A stretch of DNA of 64,000 nucleotides from Ilex aquifolium. Its lineage: Eukaryota; Streptophyta; Magnoliopsida; Aquifoliales; Aquifoliaceae. Of the stretch, positions 1-8,598 are shown piece after piece. The notes beneath the pieces were generated by a model that was given only the letters and a program-made list of their open reading frames with translations, was not told the origin of the DNA and did no database searches. Location: the NCBI GenBank assembly GCA_951799425.1, contig OX637406.1, positions 25,352,390 to 25,416,389 of the forward strand, given 5' to 3'. Positions within the stretch are counted from its first letter, which is position 1. The number at the start of each line of letters is the position of its first letter. Made by a program: the position numbers and the translations under genes.

Positions 1-428
1 TCAAAGTGGGAGATTACATGTTTCCCAAGGTGTCACACAAGAAGGGCGTGTTTCGATTCGGCAAGAAGGAGAAGTTAGCGCCAAGATATACCGGACCGTT
101 TGAAGTGATCAAAGCGGTAGGCAATGCGGCGTTTCAACTTCGACTACTAGCCCAGCTATCCGGAGTACATGGCGTGTTTCACGTGTCGATGTTGAGGACG
201 TGTCACTCGGATGCAACTCCAGTCGTGAACTTGGAGGAGATTGAAATTCCAGACGAAGCAACCTACGAAGAACAACCGGTAGAAATTCTCGGCGCCAAGG
301 AAAAAGTGCTTCGCAACAAAGTTATCAGATTGGTAAAGGTTTGGTGGCAACACCATGGAGTGGAGGAAGCTACATGCGAACCGGAGCAAGAAATGCGGGA
401 GAAGTATCCATATTTGTTCGCTACTTGA
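1..428 (+). pseudogene. Chromovirus integrase C-terminal end (partial at window edge)
   Basis: This is the end of a Ty3/gypsy polyprotein; the rest lies to the left of the window. An open frame covers 6-428. Around codons 28-45 it has a GPY/F-type motif (RYTGPFEVIKAVG), then HGVFHVSMLR, which is typical of the integrase tail. Near the end is a chromodomain-like segment, VKVWWQHHGVEEATCE. In chromoviruses this tail follows the catalytic core and helps target integration. It is followed by a polypurine tract and an R LTR, which is the expected order. The T element has a closely similar tail at 54966-55150. The family call (Tekay/Del-like) is inference from motif style and LTR ends. Confidence 0.88.
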
Positions 429-456
429 GGTAAGTTTCGAGGACGAAACTTTCTTT

Positions 457-468
457 AAGGGGGGTGGA
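457..468 (+). promoter_or_regulatory. Polypurine tract of the R1 chromovirus
   Basis: A purine run (AAGGGGGGTGGA) ends one base before the LTR start TGTAACACCCC at 470. It follows a TTTCGAGGACGAAA-like motif that also precedes the T element polypurine tract at 54872-54889. It would prime plus-strand DNA synthesis and marks the LTR at 470 as a 3' LTR. Confidence 0.85.
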
Positions 469-982
469 TTGTAACACCCCGCATTTTTCTTTTATATATG
501 TATATAGATATATAGTAAATAATTGTTGTAAAAAAATGTGGATATGTGTAATGATGTAAGAATGAACTATATAGATTGTAATAGTAAGAGAAATGCTAGA
601 GATGCATATTGATTGGGAAGTTTGAGTTTCCAAGATATTTAAACTTGGAAAGGGTGATTAGATGCATTTCTAACTATTTTTAGGTCAAAATAAGGTGTCC
701 ATTGAATCCGGAAGGTCGAACAACCTTGGGAGAGGTAATATGAGGTGTATTGGAAGTTAGGAAGTATTCCGGAGTGAAAATACACTTAGAGAAAATTTGG
801 GTAAAAATGAGTTGGGACACCTTCTAGTATTTTGATCATAACTTTTTATCCTTATATCCAATTGATCTGAAATTTGGACAGTAGATAGCAGACATCTAGG
901 TCTACAAAAGTGTATCTCATGAAAATTTTACAATTCGATCCCTAAATGGGTCAAAACAGCCCTGGAAGTCGAAGTAGCCGAA

Positions 983-1069
983 GTGTACCGGTACACAATA
1001 CCGGTACGGTACCGTACCGGTACGCCCGAACCAGTAGCTTAACCGTACCGGTACCGCGTACCGGTACGC
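983..1069. repeat. Palindromic ACCGGT tract in R1
   Basis: Several copies of the self-complementary string GTACCGGTAC and near variants lie close together. They are about 510 bp into the LTR, upstream of the likely transcription start. Comparable tracts occur at 25103-25160 and 46028-46114 in other R LTRs and, with other flanks, in the T LTRs. Confidence 0.85.
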
Positions 1070-2339
1070 TTTTTTTGACACTCGCCGAACAGTTAAAAAG
1101 TCGGGATTTTTGGGTTTAAAACACCACCTCAAGCCCTCATTTGTCCCATTCTTCACTCCACTCTCATCCTAAACACTTTAGAACCCTAGGAGGAGATAAA
1201 GGAGGAGAAAGAAACACAAGATCAAGAGGGAGTTACACGTCCAAAAAGATCAAAGCCCTAGATTTCAAGAACACCAAGGTAGGGGTTTTCTTTCATTCTT
1301 GTTCATTGATGTTAGGGTTATTATATATATATGTTTTGACTCCTAATCATATGTATTTGCTATGGGTTCATTGTTTCTTGGTTCTCTTGCAATTGTTAAC
1401 ATGTTTTACACAAGCTTAGGGTTGTATACCCATGAAATCCCTCTTTTGTTTGAAAAACCCTAGTTTGCAAGAGTGATGAGTTTTCCTCTTGAACTCTTCC
1501 TTTATTCTTGATTTCAAAATCATAGTGTTTTGTGTTGAGTAATAAAATGATATTGTTGTGATCTCTTGCATTTTTCTTGGTTGGTTATTGAAAATGTCAC
1601 ATGCTTAATTTGGGGATTTTGAGATATGATTATAAAATGAGAAATTGTGGATTTTGTAGTTATTTGGAATTGTTGGTGAATTGAGAATATTTTGGTTTCC
1701 TCATTGGTATGGTTGTTGTGATGGACTTGGATTGCCTTCGAGAGATGCCGTAGAGTGTTAGTGGTTAGTCTATCCCAGTGGGGAGTGAGATGGTTTCCTA
1801 ACACTTGTGGTGGGTTGTCATTTGGTAATGCGACCACTATCGTTCACTGGAGTTCGAACAAGGGATGGTATACTTTTCCTGGGAAGGGACTCGTCACTGC
1901 CATTGGGATGGTAGACGCCCTTTCCTAAAGTGTTTGTGATTGTGATTGTGATTGGTGGACTAGGTATAATCGTTGGGTAGATTCATGAGAAGCAATCAAC
2001 ATACATGGTACGGGGATGAACCAATATAAATGGGATAATGGGTTGGACCGCCTTGGCCGGTGCATTGGCATGGGACAATGCATCGGAAGGCGCCCTTCCT
2101 AAATGGATTATATTTGGAAATGGTATATTGTTATGAAATTTATCTTAACCTTTCACTTGATTATTGTTACGGCTTAAACTGGAGATCTATTTAAAATGTC
2201 CTCGTTTTACTTCAAAAGTTTTATATGATATTTGTGAAATGAGACCGACTTGCTTTACATGTTTTCTAAACCTTGTTCGAGTTTGAAAGAATTTTCCTAC
2301 AGAGCTTCGTGCTCACCCTCTACTTAACAACCTTTTCAG

Positions 2340-2431
2340 ATTACTCTCTCGAGGAAGAGCTGGGAGTCGAGGAGCCCGCACACTGGGAGACTCCGATAGA
2401 CGGGAGCATGGATTCCGAGGTGGACGCCTAG
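2340..2431 (+). other. Acidic reading-frame block after the acceptor-like site of R1
   Basis: Directly after TTTTCAG an open frame reads LEEELGV, then EPAHWE, and ends in an acidic tail before a stop at 2429-2431. Blocks with the same spacing, phase and many of the same residues lie at 47487-47578 (plus), 24466-24557 (minus) and, more diverged, from 45611 (plus). Conservation of the frame, the stop and the acceptor is visible by eye. Whether it is translated is unknown. Confidence 0.55.
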
Positions 2432-2690
2432 TGCGACACTTTCTTTTGTTCTAGACTAGGATATTCATTTTGAACCTTGTGAAGTCTAGTTTTCTTTTGT
2501 TATTTCCGCTGCGCTACATTAGTTGATTTTTGGAATGTAAAAGCCAAGATGGGTCTATTCTTTTGGGATAATGCTGTAAATTTTATGGATGACTTTATGA
2601 AGTCTTATTTATTGATGGATTATTTTAGTGCTCTCATGATGTGAATGTTTAGAATGTAATGCCGTCTAGGGTGGTATTTGGGGCGTTACA

Positions 2691-3461
2691 CGGTCCCCCT
2701 TGGCTGCTCAAGTTGATCATTCCACCTCCTGCTTCCTTTTTTCTATAAATAGGCAGCCTTCTTCAGTTTCTAGTCGGGGGCCAAGGGAGAGGAACTCTAG
2801 GAGAGAAAAAAGAATAGAAGGAAAAGAAAAGAAAGGAAAGAGAGAAAGTCATAGAAATATTCTAGATCCGATGCGACCTACTCTCCAGCTAAAACTCTGT
2901 ATTTCTACATTTCTGTTATATCTTTCTACTTGGAAAGTTGAACTACCGTCACCTTTATATTTTAATCAATATTAATGGTGATTGTATTTCAGTTATTTCT
3001 CGCGAAAGAAGTATCTGTGTCTGTAGTTTATTTAATACTGTAATGAGAATTACCTGCACTTCTTGCTTGTTTATAGCAATGGAGCGTGAGTAGTCTCCTT
3101 ATACGCTTCAGTGAAGGGTAAACATATGTATAATATTGGTTAAGTTGTGAAAATGCCAATGTTTAATTATACTATATATATATATATATACCTCCCTTAA
3201 TTGTTGGATGGTTATATTTATATATACTCTACTATATTATATATTATTATGAACTTCATGCATGATACAGTGATGTACGTAATTGGGTGTTACTACGTAG
3301 CCCGGAATTATGTCATCAGTGAATCATCAACCCGCCGGTTGAATATCTATGGTGTTCCAACAGAATGGCTTGACCTCCAGGTTCACTGAGGATGTTTTAC
3401 TGTTGTATGGTATATAACACTATCAGATTAATGACCTAAGTGATCCACTTGAATGACTTGT
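2691..3461 (+). mobile_element. Old Athila-type LTR, left visible part
   Basis: This stretch is collinear with the Athila LTRs at 16591 and 36556 but clearly more diverged. It keeps a TATA-like TTCTATAAATAGG at 2741-2753, the tract ending in a first-exon-like TTTCTACTTGG, and the GTGAGTAGTC..TATACGCTTC segment. Its left part is cut off by the R1 LTR and its right part by a T solo LTR at 3462. Dinucleotide TA repeats lie at about 3174-3190. From its divergence it looks like the oldest LTR in this half of the window. Confidence 0.75.
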
Positions 3462-3979
3462 TGTAAAACCCAGGAAATTTAAACTTTTCCAAAAAAAAAA
3501 AAGGGCAAAATAGTAATTTGCCACTATAATGCGTATTTAAAATACTCATGTTCCAGACCTCGGATGAGGAAACGGAGTTCACTGTTGGATTCGTATCGTG
3601 AAATTTAGCCACCCCGTCAAATTTCGTCGAATTCCGAAGTAGTCGGATTTTGCACGTCGTTCGAGGCGACTGCGTGGCGATTTACCTTACGAACGTCCCC
3701 ATAAATAAATTTTATAAAATTTCCTTAAAATTAAGTTAAAGTTCAAATAAAATTAATTTAAACTTAAACCGGGATCAAATAAATCGTTTCGAGACGAAAT
3801 CGGACCTGATTAAGCGAATGACACGTGGCGCGACGCGGGCCGAGTATTTAAAACTATAAATAGGGGTAAATATCTAGAAAATCAGACTTTTTAGCCACTT
3901 GTGTTCTTGTTTGGCCGGCCAAGAGAGAGAAAAGAGAGAAAATAGAGAAAATAGATTTTCTTCAAGCCTTCTCCGGCGA

Positions 3980-4170
3980 TTTCCCGGACTTCCGTCGCTC
4001 GGAATCCGTCGAGCCAAGAGTCAAAGTCGATCCTCTCGACGAGGGCTACGCAACCACACCAAGAACAAGGGATTTCACCGAAGATCCAAAGGAGGAGATT
4101 TGGGGGAAATCAATTCTTGGGCTTGGGAAGTGTTCTTGAAGCGTCATTCGGGTGTTTTACGCTTCAAGAG
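3980..4170 (+). other. First conserved reading-frame block of the T LTR
   Basis: In one frame the block reads FPDFRRSESVEPRVKVD, then DEGYATTPRTRDFTEDPK. The same frame is recognisable in minus-strand T LTRs near 10258-10455, 19400-19580, 41615-41815, 43468-43660 and 54178-54390. It ends at a donor-like GTAGGG. Many differences between copies look like third-position changes. I do not recognise the protein. It might be a former leader peptide or an untranslated segment that is open by chance. Confidence 0.45.
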
Positions 4171-5259
4171 GTAGGGTTCTCCCTACCTTGGTGTAATCTT
4201 TCCTTAGTTGTTGGTAGTCTAAAGGTTTAATATGTTATGTCTATGATGGACCTTAATATATAGGGGTATGATTATAGAAATGGAAAAAGTGAGCTTAGGA
4301 ATGACTTAATCTAATTTCTAGCTTAACTTTGGTATATGAAGTTACGTGTGAATTATTATGTAACTTGGGGAAATTTGAGGCATGTTATGTGATTTATAAA
4401 TTGTGCCTAGAAGGTGTTTGATTAAATGCCTTGCTTGAATGGAATGGTTGTTTTGATCCAATTTAAATAACATGTTTAAGTTCAACTTGTGGAATCATAT
4501 GCTTATGATATGATTTGTGATTAAATGTGCTTGTTGATATATGCATGTGTTGATATATTAACATTGAGATAAGTATGGTACTTATATGCTTAGGATATAA
4601 ATTCACCATGGATGTGATGAAATTGTTCATGTGTTGTTCTTGGCATATTGAAGATTATGTTGTAAGCAATGGGACATGGCATTGCATATGCACGGAAGCA
4701 TCTCATTACATGGGTGTGTGTGCATTGGTTGATGTCAACACCACACTTGGTGATTGACGGTATGGCTTGGGGAAGTTGGGTCGAAGACCCAGCTAAGCCG
4801 CTTGATTGCATGATAAATTGGGTCGGGATGAGCAAGAAGAGGCATGATGACCTCTCGGGTGCAAGGCCCGGTGATTTGGGGGGTGCACTCCATTGGTATA
4901 AGAGCCCATAAAGTGTACGGGTGTGGAAGACCATTGGTATGAGTCCATGAAAAAGTTTGATCCCAAGAAAGACCCTAGTTTTGAAAATATCATTGATGTA
5001 AACATAAATGATAAAATGAAACACTTTGGCATTGCATCGTGTTATAGGAGTCGGAGAGGACTCGGGTTAAATTGCATGAGTGGGTGTCATCTCAATTCAT
5101 GGCATGGTGGTGTTGCATTCCAACTTAGAATGCATGTCCTTATGAGAAATGATTGTTTGCAAATGAATGTTACATGAGCATGAGCATCTAGGGGGAGAGT
5201 AGCCCTTGTAGGGTTTACTTTACTGGGCGTTGGCTCACCCTATACGGGAAACATTTCAG

Positions 5260-5309
5260 GTGTGGGGTTCGCACCGGCAGATGGCTCACTTGGAGAGCAT
5301 CAAGTATGA
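5260..5309 (+). other. Second conserved reading-frame block of the T LTR
   Basis: After TTTCAG at 5259 a short frame reads VGFAPADGS and stops at 5307-5309. Counterparts on the minus strand end at equivalent stops in 9055-9104, 18177-18226, 40490-40533, 53025-53074, 55928-55977 and 63121-63170. The shared pattern is GxGFTPADGSH-like with a terminal HQG or similar. The phase relative to the acceptor is the same in each. Confidence 0.5.
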
Positions 5310-5515
5310 AGGGGGCCGGCTTGTGGCCTTAGTTCGAGTTTTTGTAAAACTTTTGTATAAATTCTATTTTGATGTGTAAATTATGGAATTAATTGTAATG
5401 GAACTTGTACAAACAATGTTTTATGTTAATAACTTCATTAGGTATGTTTGGAATGGTTTGAATTGGATTGGAAATGAAAAAAAACTGTTGAAGTGGGCAA
5501 AACAAAACTGCCTTT

Positions 5516-5678
5516 GACTACCGGTAGTCAACAGGTAGTCGTGTACCAGTAGGGTACAGCTACCGGTAGTCAACAGGTAGTCGTAGACCAAAAGGTCACA
5601 GCTACCGGTAGTCAACAGGTAATCGTTGGTCCAGAAGGTTCCAGCTACCGGTAGTCAATAAACAGCTATCGGTAGTTA
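5516..5678. repeat. Palindromic CTACCGGTAG tandem tract in T-plus
   Basis: Three imperfect tandem units of about 60 bp plus a partial fourth each carry CTACCGGTAG followed by TCAACAGGTAGTCG. The spacers hold short inverted pairs that differ from unit to unit (GTACC..GGTAC, GACC..GGTC, TGGTCC..GGTTCC). The core is the same ACCGGT as in other LTRs, but the outer bases differ. Confidence 0.85.
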
Positions 5679-5965
5679 GTCCAAAAATCTGGAAAGTTGA
5701 AATTATTTCACCAAGCATTTGGACCTTGTTTTCTTTAGTTCCAATGACACAAATGGACCAAAATTGAGGTTGATTAGGGTACATTGGACCTTGATTGAAT
5801 TAAATGATTAAAGAAACATAGATCACAACTATGGACAATAATTCCGACTTTGGGGAATGTTAATGACGTGGTGTCGGGTTAAGCGACATCCACGGGTATT
5901 TCCGCAGGTTGACGGGTCGTCAACGGGTAATAAAAGACCCCCGGATTTTGGGGCGTCACACTTGT

Positions 5966-6447
5966 CTTTCTGGTTCACTAGGGTCGTTTAACTGGTATAT
6001 AAAGCTGTCAGATTAATGACCTAAGTGATCCTCCTGAATGACTTGTCCTTCTGGTTCACTAGGGTCGTTTAATTGGTACATAATATTAAAATAACAATTG
6101 AGTAATTTCGATATTCCTCATGAATGGCTTGTCCTTCTGGTTTACTTTAATTAGTCAATTGACATATATAACACCAGCTAACCTAAGAAGTTGTTGTGTT
6201 TACTATACATCAAACCTACCGGTTGACTTTCCAAGTGACATGGAAGTTAATTGTTGTAAGGTGGCATTTCCAGTACTTATCTAAGCTCACACCACAAGCT
6301 ATCTTATGTCCGCTACATTAACAACAACTTTACTATTTCTATTTTGAATTCGAATTATGAAAATTCTTCGTGGGATCGATCTTGGACTTAAACCGAGAAA
6401 ACTATAATTTGACCACTTATACTTGGATGTATGATATAAAACAAGTC
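5966..6447 (+). mobile_element. Old Athila-type LTR, right part, with tandem repeats
   Basis: It continues the LTR broken at 3461. A unit of about 80 bp (CAGATTAATGACCTAAGTGATCC, then GAATGACTTGTCCTTCTGGTT) is present about two and a half times; the T-plus solo LTR landed inside the first copy. From 6140 the sequence matches the end of the Athila 5' LTR near 20330-20690, including a CCACTTATACTTG..GTATGAT segment. The right border with the copia remnant lies at about 6440-6455 and is not marked by a clean LTR end. Confidence 0.7.
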
Positions 6448-7190
6448 GAATCACCATGCTTATCAAAAGTGGCATCTTTGCTAATAATTACTTTTACTGT
6501 GATGGGATTATAAAGCTTATACTTCTTTGTAGCTGGACTGTACCCATTAAAAATACGTTTTTCAGCTTTGTCCTCAAGTTTTTTCCTGAGTGGATTAAGA
6601 ACATGGGCATAGGCAATACAACAAAACACCCTCAAATGCTGAATATTAGGCTTTTGACCACTCCAAATCTCATAGAGAGTTTTTCCCTGAAAACTTCTGG
6701 TAGGGGACTTGTTCTAAACCTAAACAACAAAAGCAACAGTTTTTGCCTGAAAACCTTTAGGCCTATTTTTCGATTTCAACATGCATCTAACCACATCCAT
6801 AATAGTTGTATTTTTCCTCTCTACCATACCATTTTGTTGGGGAGTATACCTGTCTGTCAACTGACGCTTAATACTATGACTTCTCAAAAAACCATCACAA
6901 AACCATATATTCTTGACATTTGTCAGTCCTCAAAATTTTAATTTTTCTTCCACTTTGCATTTCAACATAAGCCTTAAAATATTTAAATGTATCAGATTTA
7001 TTTTTTAAAAAAATACACCCAAATATTTTTTCTAAAATTATCAATAAAAGTAATAAAATACATACTCCCACCATTGGAAGGAACTTCAACAAAACACAAA
7101 TCAGAGTGAATGAACTCAAAAGGGCCTTTTTGCTTGCCAGACTTATTTAATGGGAAAAGGGTCCCTAGGTTTTTTTTTCCAAAATACAAG
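6448..7190 (-). pseudogene. Copia integrase remnant
   Basis: Minus-strand frames give integrase-core pieces: HSDLCFVEVPSNGGSMYFITFIDN with the first catalytic-type Asp, then YVEMQSGRKIKILRTD, and a downstream piece FCCIAYAHV..RIFNGYSP..YKLYNP. These match the usual copia integrase order. It is heavily decayed. Plus-strand open frames here (for example 6456-6941) are antisense. Confidence 0.8.
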
Positions 7191-7668
7191 TCTCACAAAC
7201 TTGACTGGGAATATGAGTAACAGGAAAACCAAAAACCAATCTTTTTCGGGCAAGAAAATTTAAACTATAAAAATTTACATGCCCAAACCGCATATGCCAT
7301 AACCAATTATCACTAGAAATCACAGAACTAAAGTAAAATAAATTCTTACAATTAATTTGTAGTGGGAACAAATGATTGAGAGCCATATTTACCTTTGCTA
7401 TTAGTCCCCTACGACTGTCATTAATAGTGTAAACACTATTAAAAATCCTCATATTATACCCTTTTTCTGATAACTGCCCCATACTCAATAAATTGTGGCT
7501 AAGACCAGGAACATAATAAACATTTGAAATAGCATTCAAAGATCCATCTTTTAATTTGATAGAAATCTTATATTTCCCCTTTTGGGGGATGGTTGAAGCA
7601 TTTTCAAATTTAATGTCTGACCGAACAGACTCATTCAATTCCATGAACATCTCCCTGTGACCACACAT
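7165..7668 (-). pseudogene. Copia GAG-pre-integrase / protease-end remnant
   Basis: A 167-codon minus-strand frame includes VYYVPGLSHNLLSMGQLSEKGY, the signature just after the copia protease, then LWHMRFGHVNFYSLNFLAR with the pre-integrase H-H arrangement, and CETCILEKK, the zinc-binding Cys pair. It is the best-preserved piece of this element. Confidence 0.88.
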
Positions 7669-7779
7669 ATATTACTGCAACCTAAATCCACGTACCACTT
7701 GTTCTTTGGAACATCATCCATTGCACAATCTGCCAAAAATAAAGCCTATGAATTATTATATTTGCCCTTTAGAATTTTA

Positions 7780-8598
7780 GCATGATAACTCTTACTGTCG
7801 GATCTCCTAAATTTGTGACACTCATTTTTATAGTGTCATAATTTTCCACAATTGTAGCACTAGATCTTGGATTTATCACGTTGTTAACCCCAATTATTAC
7901 TTTGGCCTTTTTATCCACCAGATCTATTTTGCGACATCTCTTGCTAATTTGAATGCTGATATTTCTAATTTGATTGGGATTTGTTATGGGACTCATTTTT
8001 TTCCTTCTTGTAATTCATTTGAGTCTACAAGACTTCTTCTCCTGAAATCTTTGTCTTTTGTTTCAATCTTTGTTCATGGGCTTGTAGGGAGCCCATCATC
8101 TCATCAACCATCAGAGAATCAAGATCTTTTGATCCATAATAGCCGTGACAATATATTCAAACCTCATTGACAAGGTGCGAATAATTTTTTCCATAACTTG
8201 GAGATCCTTCACATCCTCGCCGTTGGCTCTCATTTGATTGACAATAACCAATGTCCACAAAAAATAATCAAATATACTCTCTGATTTTTCTATCTGAAGA
8301 AGTTCAACTTGTCACCGTAGGGTCCGCAAATGAATCTTTTTCATCTTGTCTTGTCCCATATAGCAATTGATCATGACATCCCATTCCGCATTTGTTGTCA
8401 AAACATGAGCAATCATATCATAAATTGACGAATCAATTGCTCCATAGATGTACATTAACGATCTGTTATCTTTCTTTTTATTACGTCCCAATTCATCTTT
8501 TTTGGGGTTGTGTGAGATTTGCTTGATCTCCAAGATCTGTGAAGCGGTTTGTCACAATATCTGAAAATTCCAGGACTTTGAAGAACAACTCCATCTGT
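7780..8598 (-). pseudogene. Copia gag remnant with zinc-knuckle trace
   Basis: Minus-strand pieces show the copia gag order: KKKDNRSLMYIYGAIDSSIY, then a long helical gag segment, then a degenerate CYNC..HYKNECHK zinc knuckle at about 7790-7850. The N-terminal gag piece ends at 8598, where the T1 solo LTR is inserted. The upstream remainder resumes at 10958. Confidence 0.75.

Larger units (their letters stand above)
470..2690 (+). mobile_element. R1: 3' LTR of a plus-strand chromovirus
   Basis: The LTR runs from TGTAACACCCC to GGGGCGTTACA, 2221 bp. The polypurine tract at its left shows that it is the 3' LTR; the 5' LTR is outside the window. A palindrome-rich tract lies at 983-1069. A donor-like AAG|GTAGGGG is at 1279 and an acceptor-like TTTTCAG ends at 2339. 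The block 1740-1930 recurs in other R and S LTRs (46870-47070; 16430-16590). The right target duplication would be CGGTC (2691-2695), but its partner is off the window. It is inserted in an older Athila LTR. Confidence 0.88.
3462..5960 (+). mobile_element. T-plus: solo T-family LTR, TSD CTTGT
   Basis: The LTR runs from TGTAAAACCC to GGGGCGTCACA, 2499 bp, and is flanked by exact CTTGT copies at 3457-3461 and 5961-5965. No primer site, polypurine tract or coding sequence adjoins it, so it is a solo LTR left by LTR-LTR recombination. It has a TATA-like ACTATAAATAGG at 3853-3864, a reading-frame block at about 3980-4170, a donor-like GTAGGG at 4171, an acceptor TTTCAG ending at 5259, and a palindromic tract at 5516-5678. 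It is the only plus-strand T copy in the window. Confidence 0.92.

Noticed and set aside
3899-4174. The 91-codon frame with the first ATG of the T-plus leader as the coding frame
   Set aside because: A different frame over the same bases is the one retained in the other T copies.
2691-6447. The old Athila LTR as a partner of the Athila element at 16591
   Set aside because: It is much more diverged than the 16591/36556 pair and lies outside the S element that contains them.
6456-6941. A 161-codon plus-strand frame
   Set aside because: It is antisense to the copia integrase remnant, whose motifs read on the minus strand.
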